A stretch of DNA of 64,000 nt, from the NCBI RefSeq assembly GCF_023898315.1, contig NC_064622.1, positions 172,256,178-172,320,177 on the forward strand, in the 5' to 3' direction. A program made the position numbers and the translations under genes. This document shows, in pieces, positions 35,039-45,594 of the stretch (positions are counted from its first letter, which is position 1; every line of letters starts with the position of its first letter). Below the pieces are notes generated by a model. That model had not been told where the DNA came from. It saw only the letters and a program-made list of their open reading frames with translations, and ran no database searches. The stretch comes from Schistocerca nitens. Taxonomy: Eukaryota; Arthropoda; Insecta; Orthoptera; Acrididae.

Positions 35039-36680
35039 TAGAAAACCGTGATGACTGAGCGGAGTTGGCATGGGATGACCCAGCAGTCAGAGCCACTGGT
35101 GTTACACCACCCGCAAACCCAGGCAGGGATGGACTAGAATACTTTGTGTCGTTCAAACCGGGAACAACGCTGACATCAAGCGATCACGCTGGCGTCCTAT
35201 TGGTTCACGCCTCTACACGTCAAATCACCTATCGGTAGATATGCCTTTGCTTTGCTTGTCAAAGACTATGACACTTTAGTAAACCATCATTTGGAAGAGA
35301 CTATCTTTGTAACATATATGCGATTCAGAATACGTGGAAGATTTTATAAAAGCATGCGACCGCGAAAGACTCAAAGGACACGGGGGGAGAAAACCTAATT
35401 TCTGAAGTTGCCTCTTGGACAATTTTCAGCCTTGATACTCGAATCTATTTAGGTGACTAGATTCATTCAGTAGTTCAGGCTTGGCGACTACCAAGGTGAC
35501 GACAATACCCACACAACTGGAAATGTGCAGTATCGGTTTTTGAGGCTGGGAATGAAATAACATGTCTTCCCTCGTCACTGTGATTTTCCGGATATTGATT
35601 ATGGCCCCATTACCATTCTCCAACATCTCTCGCAGAAGTGGAACATTCTCAGTGGAAAAAACGGGATGTAATTCAATGGCTAACCATTAGGCATTATACG
35701 CAGCGATTAACATTAGAATTGAGTTAGTTTGTGATACCAGCATTGGCTCTTGGCTAGTGGTTACTGACCTAGGGTTAATTACCCACTAAGAGATAAAATG
35801 TAATTTTGTGACGCGTAAAAACGAAATGGTTCAACTGTATTTCGGTGTCGTTACTATCTTACTATCATCACTATTTAGTTATACTGTCATACTAGTCACA
35901 TAAGTTACCAGTTATTAGATGTTTTCTGAAATACTATCGTTACTGCGTGACACAATGCGGGGAAGTTACAGCTGGTGAAGCGAATGTATGGACAACATCT
36001 TTCTCATACTGCCACCTCACTAAAACATATTTGTACTTTTTACCATGGATCTATGACATAAAAACTGAGAAATAAGTATATATGAAACATACAAGCTCTA
36101 ATGTCTCAGAAACTGTGGGTAGTTTCCGCAATAGAACAAAAGTTTCTTCGTTATTCACTTCGCAACAATCGAACTAATTCACAAAGCAACATCAACTATG
36201 TAATGGCTACAACACTGTTGTAAGGCCTACATCGTATTAATATTAACATTATTATTAACATTTACTGTTAGTAATAATAACAATAATAATAATGCAGACG
36301 CGAAGTATTGGTAGCCTGAAGTTTTCTAATTTATACCGTTTCAGATGTAAGGAGTTCAGCAATCAAGTGATTTACCAACAGTGGGCCTAAGTATAGTCCA
36401 CACATTTTAATTTGGTTGTTTTAAATGAAGATGTTGGATGTCAGTGAAGAACGTGTTACAGGCCAGAAGGGTGTGGCTGTGAATGTATGTCCTATAACAA
36501 GTATGTATCGTCAATGTGGAGACTTACCTTTCTTTCCTGAGAATGAGTTGTAGGTGATACTCACGATGCATTTATAATTTCATCATCAGTCTATAAAAAC
36601 GTTGTTACAAGTAAGTGGAACCAGTTGTTTCATTGGTTCATTAGATGGTGGTTTAATGAAACCGCTACAAAAACTATGAT
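35039..36680. other. No recognisable gene
   Basis: Ordinary AT-leaning sequence with an 'ataataa' simple-repeat patch at about 36235-36295. No protein motif or element end recognised. Confidence 0.35.
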
Positions 36681-36689
36681 TTGCACCGT

Positions 36690-38080
36690 CCAGTCACGTT
36701 AATGATATCACCTGCCAAAAGCCTGAACATCGACCAATTTGCAGCGACGTTCGCTTTGACACTTGCAGAAGGAGAGTCAGTGACGTTCTGGAAGGTAGAG
36801 ACAGTTATTTGGAGACATGCCGACCTCGGGCCATGGTTAGCTGCGCTAGGTTTTCGGGTGAAGATGCATTGCGCATATAGCCCAATCTACGTGTCCCACA
36901 CATTCTCGACTGCATTTAAATCCGGAGAGTTTGGTGGGCTGGGGAGTATGGTGAAGTCATCCAGGTGCCTTTCGAAAGACGCACGCTCACCACGAGCTGT
37001 GTGAGATGTTGCATTGCCCCGCTGGTGGATGACATGCAAATGGTTCAAATGGCTCTGAGCACTATGGGACTCAACATCTTAGGTCATAAGTCCCCTAGAA
37101 CTTAGAACTACTTAAACCTAACTAACCGAAGGACATCACACACACCCATGCCCGAGGCAGGATTCGAACCTGCGACCGTAGCAGTCCCTCGGTTCCGGAC
37201 TGCAGCGCCAGAACCGCTAGACCACCGCGGCCGGCGGTGGATGACATTGTGACAGTAGATGCCATTGTGCCGGTAGATGTCATTGTGCCGAGGAGAAGCA
37301 AACTGCATACAGGGGTGGACACGGCCCCCAAGGATAGACTCTTACTTGCATCGATCCCTTGTGCCCTTCAGAGTGACGAGATCACCCAGTGAATGTCACG
37401 AAAACATTCCCCAAATCATAACGCTCCCTTCTCCGGCCTGGATCCTTCCGACGGTATTCGCAGGGTGTTTGCTTGCAGACGTTTCACGCCTTAGACGCAC
37501 CTGAAAGTGCCAGCTGTCGCCACTCAGTGGATCCAAGTTGTGGTATTAGAGTGGAGATTCCAGCTTCGTCACCATTAAACAGTAGTCAGCATGGCGCCAT
37601 GAACAGGACGCCTGCTGCGAAGGGCCATTCTTAACATCGTCCGCTGACCAGTCGTTGAGGCGACAGTTTTGGTAGCAGCTTGGTTCATCTTGGTGGTCTG
37701 TTGATCAACAGATGCACGTCTACTCGTCCGTACATAACTCAGCTGCCGTCATTCAGCCCTGTCATCAAATGACTCGTGGTGGACTACATTTGCCCCAACG
37801 CCATATTTCGATAGTGTCATTTCTCCATATACGGAATACTTTGACGACAGCGGCGAGCCAACAGTTTAGAAACTTAGCGGTTTCGTAAACGGTTCCACCC
37901 TTGACCCATAAGCTAATGATGATATCATTTTGGACATCAGGTAAATCGCACCGTTTTCACATTTCAACAACGACAGCACTGTTTCCCGCATTCCCCCGAC
38001 ACGCTTCTTTTACCCTCCATTGCTAGTGCTGCCAGCCGCCGTCTGTGAGTGGCTATGGTGTTGACGTCGAACAGAGGAGG
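36690..38080 (-). pseudogene. Tc1-like transposase, decayed
   Basis: Minus-strand reading gives the Tc1 blocks in order. The DNA-binding N terminus lies near 38030-37850. The central part near 37410-37250 reads 'WHSLGDLVTLKGT' and 'VHPCMQFASPRHND', which correspond to the GDLVxLxGT and VxPYMQFVFPRHD blocks before the second catalytic Asp. The C-terminal part lies near 37000-36750, including 'LPSPPNSPD'-type sequence upstream of the Glu. Frameshifts and the SINE at 37036-37235 break it. An odd duplication sits beside the SINE: 'gatg.cattgtg.c.gtagat' is repeated three times at 37240-37290. Confidence 0.65.
37036..37235 (-). mobile_element. tRNA-derived SINE, family A, inside the Tc1 element
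   Basis: Complete minus-strand copy, with head 'accaccgcggccggc'-side sequence at its right edge. The target duplication 'ggtggatgacat' is at 37024-37035 and 37236-37247. Confidence 0.94.
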
Positions 38081-38474
38081 TTGAAACTCGCCCTTTGAAA
38101 ATTAAGAATGACTGTGCTGCTAAACTTCTACGTTACCTGATACAGAAACAGCTGAGTAAAACTCAACGTACTCAGACAGTTTTATCTATACTTATTCTGA
38201 TCATCACTAAACTGACACAAAATATTTTTAGCGCAACGCAATCTGACTTTCAATAAACCTTACAAAAGAATAGCCCTGACTAACAATAACCTATCCTTCA
38301 CGAATCACTGATACTGCCAGCTAAATAAAAGATTCTAACTACTGAAAGCACTAACTACTTATAGGCATAGTTAGCAAACGAAAGATTTTGATAGAGAACA
38401 AACAATGTATTTACCTTAATAGTGTTAAAAAGTCATTTTATATATATACTACCTCAACGGTAGTGAAGACGGAG

Positions 38475-38678
38475 ATGAAGATCATCGGTACGGCGGAACT
38501 GGCGGAAGAGGCAAGCATTATCAACAAGATAAAGCATATTGAAAAGCCCAGACACGTCTGTGTGGCAACCACCGGTACTCTGGCCAGCGTCTGTTCACCA
38601 TGTGAGGTGCGGCTGAACACCAAGCTCCAGGAACTAACAATCCCTGGTTCTAACTACCCAGCATTAGCTGGAACTTAA
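38475..38678 (+). CDS. Small upstream ORF of the RTE LINE (putative ORF1)
   Basis: An open frame reaches back to 38388, but its first part lies in the flanking repeat. The ATG at 38475 is the first inside the element and gives 67 codons, with 'MKIIGTAELAEEASIINKIK' at the start. No domain is recognised. It ends 11 bp before the ATG of the main ORF, in a different frame. Some RTE elements carry a short ORF here, so coupling is possible, but coding status is unproven. Confidence 0.4.
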   Translation: MKIIGTAELAEEASIINKIKHIEKPRHVCVATTGTLASVCSPCEVRLNTKLQELTIPGSNYPALAGT

Positions 38679-38689
38679 TTACAAGCAGT

Positions 38690-41600
38690 ATGATTCGTAC
38701 AAGTAAAATTAATATTACCCCAGGTGGCCAATCCACTCGCCCTGTGGCGACAACCAAGCTATCGGATTCTGGGGAGCTTGGGCTCGTACGACAGAGAAAG
38801 TCGGAGTTCTCTAGTAAACGTCCACGAAAGTCCCATACATTTATTGGCACTTTTAACATTCAGACACTAATTCAGACAGGCAAACTTCATAATCTTACAA
38901 CAGAACTCAACAAACAGAAAATTCAAATCCTTGCTCTCCAAGAGACCAGATTCACTGATTCAGAAACAATAGACTACAACAATTACCGTATCTTTAAAAG
39001 TAAAACAGACAAGAAAATTGGCAAAGGAGCTGCAATATTTGGCATGGCTTTTATTGTAAATAAGGACACCCTTGACTCTGTTATAGACATAAATCAAATC
39101 AGTAACAGACTAATGACCATGCGAATCAAGCACACCAACAAAATATATACATTTATTAATGTTCATGCACCTACCAACATTGCCAACAAAAAAGAACCGG
39201 AGAAGACAGAAAAATTTTGGGAAAAACTCGAAACTGAAATGTCCAAAATTCCAGAGGAGGATGTAAAAATTCTTCTAGGGGATTTCAACGCGCAAATTGG
39301 CAAAGAGAGGAAATATAAAAAAACAGTCGGTAATTACCCTGCACACAAATTCACAAACAAGAACGGCATGAGACTCATCGAGTTATGTCAGCAAAACAAC
39401 CTAAAAATCGTGACAACATCACTTCGAAAAGACCCCAAGAAACAAAAAACATGGAGATCACCAAACCTTCAGCTTGGTGAATTTCAAATAGACCATGTTG
39501 CGATCTCCTATGACTTCCAGAAAGAAATACACGACGTTCAAGTCCGCAGAGGGGCAAATATAGATTCTGACCACTACCTTACCAGAGTTAAAATTAAATT
39601 CACTCCAAAAAGGAAACGCCAAAGGAAATCACCACTAATTCCCAAATTTGACTTGAAAAATATCAAGGAATCAGAAATTACAGAAGCATGGGATAAACAA
39701 CCAACAAACAACTGGAAAGATTTCCGAACGAAAATTATACAGAAAGCAAGAGATTTGATTCCGTTAAAGAAAATATCCAAGCATCCATGGTGGAATTCGA
39801 ATTGTGATAACGCATTAGAAGAGAGACAACAAGCCTTTTTAAATTACAATTGTGACAAATCAGAAACCACACAACAAACATTTTTCAAAGTGAGAAAACA
39901 AACAGCTAAAATACTTAGACAAACTAAAAGAAAATACCTTAATGAACAGCTAAACACAATTGAAGAAAACTTTAAGAACCACAACACTCAAGATTTTTAT
40001 AAAATATTCGCAAATCAAATCAAAGGATACACTCCACAAAATCTCTGCTTCCGGAAACAGAATGGAAAATTGGCACTAACTAACAAAGAAAATTGCCAAG
40101 AACTAGCTAAATATTTCTCACAACTCCTAAATTGCCCACAACCAAGTACAAGATTCCCCAGATTACAACCAGAACACACGAATGAGACTTCACTACCACC
40201 ATCTCAAGAAGAAATTTATAGTCACATTAGAAAACTCAAAAATAATAAATCATCGGGAGAAGATGGAATTGTAGCTGAACTACTGAAAAACCTTGGTCCA
40301 AATTCGTTAAAAGAGATCACTAGCATCATCCAAGAAATTTGGCAGACAGAAAATATCCCAGAGGAGTGGAAGTGTGCACTAATTCACCCATTGCACAAAA
40401 AGGGAGAGAGATCAGACGTAAACAACTACAGAGGCATTTCACTTTTACCAGTTACCTACAAAATTCTATCTGCATGTCTCCTAAAGAGGGCACAAGAACA
40501 ACTAGAACATACAATTTCAGATTACCAAGCAGGCTTTCGTCCTAATAGATCATGCCCGGAACAGATATTCAACCTTAAAACTATTTTAAAGATTAAAGCA
40601 ATCAGGTCAAAACCAATAATCTGCACATTCGTTGATTTCAAAAAGGCATACGATTCCATAGACAGACAGTCTCTATGTCACATTCTCGAAGAACGAGGCC
40701 TAGACACTAAAACCCGAAAACTAATTGAACAAACACTAACAGAAACCAAATCAAAAATTAAATTCAGAGGGGAAATTTCGGAACCATTCTCAATTAAAAC
40801 AGGAGTAAGACAAGGAGATGGGATCTCACCACTATTATTCAATATAGTTTTGGACAAAGTTATGAAAGAGTGGGAAGTAACACTAAGGAAACAAAGCTTG
40901 TGGAAGCCAATTGAACTAGGAAGAGGTAAAGGAAAATTGAACATCCCTTATTTAGCGTTTGCAGATGACTTGGCAATTATAACTGACAGTGAAGAAACAG
41001 CAGTAAAACAAATTGAGACACTTAAAGAATGTGCTGAGAAGGTTGGCCTGCAAATCTCCTTTGAGAAGACAGAATTCATCTGCTCAAAATTAGATATTTC
41101 GAAACTAAAAACAAAGTATGGTGAAATAACTAGAGTCAAGCACTTTAAGTATCTCGGTGAAGTTATTGAACCAACAGGACTTGAGAAAATAGCACAAAAA
41201 AACCGATTACAGAAAATCAAGAAAGCATTCGGACTTATTCAAAATATATATAACAAGAAATGTCTATCAAAAGGCACTAAAATCAGACACTACAACACAG
41301 TCATCAAACCAACAGTCACATATGCAAGTGAAACACTCTCCCTGAATAGAAAATTAGATTTACACGAAATTAAGAAAGTAGAGAGAAAAATTATTAGAAA
41401 AATCCTAGGACCACGATACACACAAGATGGATACAGGCTGCAGACTACCGAGACAACCGAAAAAATATCAAACATCGAGGCAGATATCAGGAAGAGGCGG
41501 ATGAAGTTTTATGGACATATAGACAGATTACCTGGAAACAGGTTAACTAAACGTCTATTGGACTATATGACATCACTTAAGGCAACAATACCCTGGGTAA

Positions 41601-41812
41601 CTGAAGTTAAGAAGGATTTGAAAAAGGCAAAAATTGACATAACAAACACATCAGACCGGGATACATTCAGAAGAAAAATCGACAAGTGGAAGTTTACTCC
41701 AGAGACGGAATCTAAACCTTTCCGACCAAAGTGGACCGAAGAAAGGAAGAAGGCCTTTGGGGAGGCAATGAAGAAATACTGGGAAAATAAGAAGAACATT
41801 AAGAAATGTTAA
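38690..41812 (+). CDS. LINE endonuclease-reverse transcriptase (ORF2), intact
   Basis: An uninterrupted 1040-residue polyprotein. The apurinic-type endonuclease spans about residues 50-300: 'GTFNIQTL' (Asn56), 'LQETRF' (Glu85), 'NVHAPTN' (158-163), 'LLGDFNAQIG' (Asp198, Asn200), 'QIDHVAIS' (Asp268, His269) and 'DSDHYLTRV' (Asp294, His295). The RT spans about 515-800: 'NNKSSGEDGI', 'VNNYRGISLLPVTYKILS', 'DYQAGFRPNRS', catalytic Asp649 in 'TFVDFKKAYDS', 'GVRQGDGISPLLFNIVLD' and catalytic 'LAFADDLAI' (Asp759-760). The C-terminal third is basic and lysine-rich, ending 'YWENKKNIKKC'. All catalytic residues are present. The enzyme would nick target DNA and prime reverse transcription from it. A-rich codon use differs from neighbouring DNA. 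RTE versus Proto2 or RTE-X placement needs a tree. Confidence 0.95.
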   Translation: MIRTSKINITPGGQSTRPVATTKLSDSGELGLVRQRKSEFSSKRPRKSHTFIGTFNIQTLIQTGKLHNLTTELNKQKIQILALQETRFTDSETIDYNNYRIFKSKTDKKIGKGAAIFGMAFIVNKDTLDSVIDINQISNRLMTMRIKHTNKIYTFINVHAPTNIANKKEPEKTEKFWEKLETEMSKIPEEDVKILLGDFNAQIGKERKYKKTVGNYPAHKFTNKNGMRLIELCQQNNLKIVTTSLRKDPKKQKTWRSPNLQLGEFQIDHVAISYDFQKEIHDVQVRRGANIDSDHYLTRVKIKFTPKRKRQRKSPLIPKFDLKNIKESEITEAWDKQPTNNWKDFRTKIIQKARDLIPLKKISKHPWWNSNCDNALEERQQAFLNYNCDKSETTQQTFFKVRKQTAKILRQTKRKYLNEQLNTIEENFKNHNTQDFYKIFANQIKGYTPQNLCFRKQNGKLALTNKENCQELAKYFSQLLNCPQPSTRFPRLQPEHTNETSLPPSQEEIYSHIRKLKNNKSSGEDGIVAELLKNLGPNSLKEITSIIQEIWQTENIPEEWKCALIHPLHKKGERSDVNNYRGISLLPVTYKILSACLLKRAQEQLEHTISDYQAGFRPNRSCPEQIFNLKTILKIKAIRSKPIICTFVDFKKAYDSIDRQSLCHILEERGLDTKTRKLIEQTLTETKSKIKFRGEISEPFSIKTGVRQGDGISPLLFNIVLDKVMKEWEVTLRKQSLWKPIELGRGKGKLNIPYLAFADDLAIITDSEETAVKQIETLKECAEKVGLQISFEKTEFICSKLDISKLKTKYGEITRVKHFKYLGEVIEPTGLEKIAQKNRLQKIKKAFGLIQNIYNKKCLSKGTKIRHYNTVIKPTVTYASETLSLNRKLDLHEIKKVERKIIRKILGPRYTQDGYRLQTTETTEKISNIEADIRKRRMKFYGHIDRLPGNRLTKRLLDYMTSLKATIPWVTEVKKDLKKAKIDITNTSDRDTFRRKIDKWKFTPETESKPFRPKWTEERKKAFGEAMKKYWENKKNIKKC

Positions 41813-41847
41813 TCACCTGCTTATCGTTCTCCCATGGGGACATTCGC

Positions 41848-41854
41848 TAATAAT

Positions 41855-41931
<77 letters not shown>
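41848..41931. repeat. TA microsatellite, 3' tail of the RTE LINE
   Basis: 'taataataata' passes into about 38 TA dinucleotides. The first part is probably the LINE tail and the rest may belong to the invaded repeat. Confidence 0.92.
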
Positions 41932-41933
<2 letters not shown>

Positions 41934-42505
41934 TTCATGACATCCAGTCTTACCAACTTCTTTCTGACAGACACACGTCCAGATCGTCCGCTCATATTAA
42001 CATCTCAAAACTCTTGCTTGTCTCTCCCCACATCCACCACTGCTGGCGGCTCACCTCCAACTGCCCAACGCTACGGGCTGTTCACATGCAACTGCCCAAC
42101 ACTACACTAACGAATATTCCAACAATGAGTTCAACCAGCCACAGACTGCACACAGCGCTTTTCAAACAGAGCACTACGTGGCGTTACGAACATAAACACC
42201 TAAACAGCATACTTACAAGATGATCACATTAATCTGACTGGGCCGTGTGTATTTCGTCATCTTAACAATGACAGTGTTTAAAGGAAGTAGTTTTTCATTC
42301 TAAAATTTAATTAGGCACTAATGCTGATGACGATTGGTTAGAAGGGGGGACGGTTTCGGCTAACATCTGACTGCACTCTTCAGTAATGTCTCAGAAATGT
42401 TGCGTACCACTGCTCTAGGCCATATTCGGTGGGCTATCCCATAATTTTCTACGGCCCCTTCTTCTTCGTGGTTTGTCGTCAACACCAGATTTCTCGTGGA
42501 GTTTC

Positions 42506-42738
42506 GATGATGATGATGTTTGGTTTGTGAGGCGCTCAGCCGCGCGGTTATCAGCGCCCGTACAAATTCCCAATCTCTACCCAGTCCGATGTGTCAACTG
42601 TCATGAATGATGATGAAATGATTTGGACAATACACGCACCCAGTCCCCTAGCGTAGAAAATCCCCAATCCGGCCGGGAATCGAACCCGGCACCCCGTCAT
42701 CCAGAGGCAGCAGCGCTAGTAGCTAGACCACGAGCTAT
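42506..42738 (-). mobile_element. tRNA-derived SINE, family D
   Basis: Read on the minus strand: head 'ccatagctcgtggtctagct' with B box 'gggttcgattcc', then 'cggccggattggggattttc', 'ctaggggactgggtgcgtgt', and a distal part ending in a 'catcatcat' run. The head and body differ from families A-C, but the 'aggggactg' module and CAT-rich end recall families A and C. Confidence 0.78.
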
Positions 42739-42839
42739 GGACGCTTTTGAAATCCAGCCACCATCCGTGACTCATCGCTGTGAAGTTGAGGTATCGAGAG
42801 CAAACGATTTTCGAAGGCTTGTCTAGCCGCTCAGACGTG

Positions 42840-43640
42840 GAGCTGCGATGTGCTTCGGTCGCAGTAAATGATCGATAACAGCAATCGGACGCGACCCGCC
42901 CTTGGAAGTATGCTTCGGGGCGGGACACGCAGCTCAATTTCAGACGCAAATTGCCGAGAAGAATCGGAGAAAGCGGCAGTCGTGACTAACGAGAGCCATT
43001 ATCGGCGGGACACCCGCCGCGTCCCACGCACGGTAGCGGCAATCGAGTTTATGCGCGGCCCCGCGGACTACCAGAAATCAACTTGTTAGCCGAGTAATTC
43101 TGAAGAGGCGCACCACGTATTGCCGATACAGGGAGGGGAGCGGAAAAAAGAAACAAAGCCACCGGGACGAAGACGGCCGGGACGGAGGGAGGGTTACGAA
43201 AAAATAAAGCAACGATTCAATTAACGACGCCACCGGGAACACGGGGAGGGGGGGGGGAGGGGTGCGCCTGCGCCTGATAGGAAGATGAGCCGAAGAGAGG
43301 AGGGGAAGACGCGGCGAGGGACCGGGAGCAGCGGAAATGCTGATGAAAGTGCGGGCGAAGGTCAGACCGACAAGAATTAAAACGGGGCGTGCCGCGGTGG
43401 CCGCCGGCTTCAAATTTGACGTCTGGGAAATGCGAATCGTGCGGAAGTTGGAACGGCGCGGCGGCGGCGGCCCGTCTCCAGGCGCGCCGCGGCGCCAGGG
43501 CGGCAGTGCCCGGGAAAAGTGCACCGGGTTGTCTGGGCCACGCGGCGCAGTCTGCGCCCAGGTCGAGGGCTCGCGGCCGCCTCGCGTGGTGGGCTAGGGT
43601 CGTAACGGGTCGGCAGGCAGTTTCGATGACGTCGCATTCG
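42840..43640. other. GC- and CpG-rich island
   Basis: Composition jumps to CpG-rich, with 'ggcggcggcgg' (about 43459-43470), 'ggcgcgccgcggcgcc' and a G-run at 43248-43258. ORFs up to 149 codons in several frames are low-complexity proline/arginine/alanine. It may be a CpG-island promoter, a first exon or a GC-rich repeat. No supporting signal was found. Confidence 0.5.
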
Positions 43641-44106
43641 TATGCCGATATCGCTACTACATCCACAGATTATTTCTACACATGTTGTCTTTCTTTTGGT
43701 TTTGGCACCATTTTTTCGCTGTTGCAAATACGTAAGTAAAATGTCGGTACGCGTGGGGCAGCATGTTATACCATTATTGAGATGGTATCGGTAGATTCAG
43801 TAAAACTTTCTAGTTCATCTCAACGATCTGTGCAAACTGTTCACCCAATATTTCGACAGATAACAGTTTCAGTCACACTAAAAGTTCTATAGACAAGAAA
43901 TATGGGATGGATTTTAAAGTTTGTAGAATCTGATCTTCAATGTAGGCTTACAAACAAATTTGCAACTACACAGTTATCAAGAAACCTAAATTTTTGGAAC
44001 AGACAAAATGCATATTATATGTAAACAAATCTCCGAGCACTGGCGTAATAGAAATAGCTATGTTAATTTCGATAGTGAACCAAAATACGAAAATAACGAA
44101 CTGTGC

Positions 44107-44430
44107 AATACGGCCTTGCCGCAGTGGATACACCGGTTCCCGTGAGATCACCGAAGTTAAGCGCTGTTGGGCGTGGTCGGCGCTTGGATGGGTGACCATC
44201 CAGTCCAACATTCACTGTTGCCATTTTTCGGGGTGCACTCACCCTCGTGATGCCAATTGGGGAGCTACTCGACCGAATAGTATCGGCTTCGGTCAAAAAT
44301 ACCATCATAACGACCGAGACAGCGGTGTGCTGCCCCACTCCCCTCCTATCCGTGTCCTCCTCTGAGGATGACACGGCCGTCGGATGGTCCCGGTAGGCCA
44401 CTCGTGGCCTGAAGAAGGAGTACTAATTGT
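44107..44430 (+). mobile_element. 5S-rRNA-derived SINE (SINE3-like)
   Basis: The first about 100 bp closely follow 5S rRNA: 'tacaccggttcccgtgagat', 'caccgaagttaagc', 'gggcgtggtcggcgcttgga' and 'tgggtgacc', covering the internal control region. The remaining about 220 bp ('tttttcggggtgcactcacc' to 'ccactcgtggcctgaagaag') are unrelated to 5S rRNA. A 5S head fused to an unrelated body is the structure of SINE3-class elements, transcribed by Pol III from a type 1 promoter. It is not a 5S gene: the 3' third of 5S rRNA is missing. Confidence 0.82.
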
Positions 44431-44887
44431 GCAATATTGTGAAATTACTCATCCGAAAACTTAGGAGACAGAGACAATGATATGCTTCTAGTTTTTGTCA
44501 GTTCTATTTCAAATATGAAGTAGCTAAATCTGAAATATGAAAATTGTGTCGTAATTTTGAATTAAAAAGCATCACTGATTCACAAAATTGTTCACACCAC
44601 ATTTACTCTTATTGCTTGTAAATCCTGATATAGAACTTAAAACAGATGTAACCTATTTGTAAACAAACACAAAACTGCAAAACATTTGTTTGGCAATCGG
44701 ACTAGAAAACACTCCGAAGTCAAATTAGGTATACCATTGCCAACACAATACAAATATCATATTCTCATAAATAATTACCAACCCTCATTGTAAGCATTGT
44801 TCTCAACCTGTAAGTTTCTAGTTTTTGTAACAGTATTAACTTGTGTCGAAAGCCTGCAAAAATAAAAATCCAGAATAACAACTCCAG
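44431..44887. other. No recognisable gene
   Basis: AT-rich sequence without recognisable features. Confidence 0.35.
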
Positions 44888-45096
44888 CCGCGCGGGATTA
44901 GCCGAGCGGTCTAGGGCGCTGCAGTCGCGCGTGGTCTGTGCGGCTGGTCCCGGCTGAGGTTCCAGACCTCTCTCGGGCATGACTGTGAGTGTTTGTCCTT
45001 TGGGATAATTTAGGTTAAGTAGTGTGTAAGCTTAGGGACTGATGACCTTAGCAGTTAAGTCCCACAAGATTTCACACACATTTGAAAATTTTTTTT
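44888..45096 (+). mobile_element. tRNA-derived SINE, family A3 (Leu-like head)
   Basis: The head 'cgcgggattagccgagcggt' then 'ctagggcgctgcagtc' keeps an A box. The B box region ('aggttccagacctc') is degraded. The tail 'cttagggactgatgacctta' then 'gcagttaagtcccacaagat' is a variant of the family-A tail. It ends in a T-run. The target duplication 'aacaactccag' begins at 44877 and 45097. Confidence 0.92.
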
Positions 45097-45109
45097 AACA
45101 ACTCCAGCC

Positions 45110-45594
45110 TGAACCTCGAAGTTTTAGGAGGTTTTTAACGTCTCGAGGCAGACGACGTTCTTGGTTGTGAGGGACGGTAGGAAGTGGGAGTGTTTTGAGG
45201 GTCGCTCTAAAATCTGTTGTCATCATTAATATATGTGAATGTAGAAACCAGAAGCGGAAGTGTTATCAGAATTTGGAAGTAAACAATCTGGTGGAAAATG
45301 ACATCATGGCCAAGACTTTTTGTTTAAAGAGAAAACTCAAACCTCTTACCGGAACTCACTTTAATAAACCTGCACAATAAGCAGCCTGGCAGAAATCACC
45401 CAAAATTTCAACAACATGAAAAAGCTAAGTACAAACTAATTCAGCTACGCCTTCTTCACTCTGTCCAAATTTAAATACTGTAGGGTAGAAGACGAGTACT
45501 AGAATTTGGTCATAGCAAGAAAGGTATTAGGCCAGGTGTATGAAGTGACGTTAGAATATCCAGCCTGATATGTTAGAAAGCGTCACGCATAAAA
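45110..45594. other. No recognisable gene
   Basis: Short ORFs only; no motif. Nothing assignable. Confidence 0.35.

Larger units (their letters stand above)
38441..41931 (+). mobile_element. RTE-superclade LINE, apparently full-length and intact
   Basis: The 5' region starts after a short TA run at 38440 and includes a small ORF. A 1040-codon ORF follows, then only about 35 bp of 3' untranslated sequence and a (TAA)n/(TA)n microsatellite tail (41848-41931). A very short 3' UTR ending in a microsatellite, with an endonuclease-RT ORF and no large ORF1, is the RTE-type layout. Target duplications cannot be read because the element sits in TA repeats. No stop or frameshift is seen in the main ORF. 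Confidence 0.88.
38085..42222 (+). repeat. AT-tailed dispersed repeat interrupted by the RTE LINE
   Basis: The left part (38085-38440, with 'aatctgactttcaataaacc' and 'gccagctaaataaaagattc') ends in a TA run. The right part (41932-42222, from 'cagttcatgacatccagtct') begins with a TA run. I recognise both halves as parts of one abundant locust repeat unit with an internal (TA)n, which fits the LINE landing in that microsatellite. There is no ORF. Continuity of the halves is inference from recognition, since no second copy is in this window. Confidence 0.5.
36682..42250 (-). mobile_element. Tc1-like transposon split by nested insertions
   Basis: The left terminus 'caccgtccagtcacgttaat' (about 36684) and the right terminus, reverse-complemented 'cacggcccagtcagattaat' (about 42227-42246), are inverted copies 5.5 kb apart. 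Element sequence runs from the left terminus to about 38085, then resumes only for the last 30 bp. The middle is filled by an AT-tailed repeat that itself holds an RTE LINE. A SINE is at 37036-37235. On the minus strand the transposase is recognisable but degraded. Confidence 0.75.

Noticed and set aside
41834..42223. 129-codon ORF after the LINE
   Set aside because: It begins with an Ile-Tyr run encoded by the TA microsatellite; the rest is non-coding repeat.
43217..43666. 149- and 148-codon ORFs on the minus strand
   Set aside because: Low-complexity translation of GC-rich DNA; no motif, no codon signal.
44107..44205. A 5S rRNA gene
   Set aside because: Only the first two thirds of 5S rRNA are present and the rest is SINE body; no tandem cluster.
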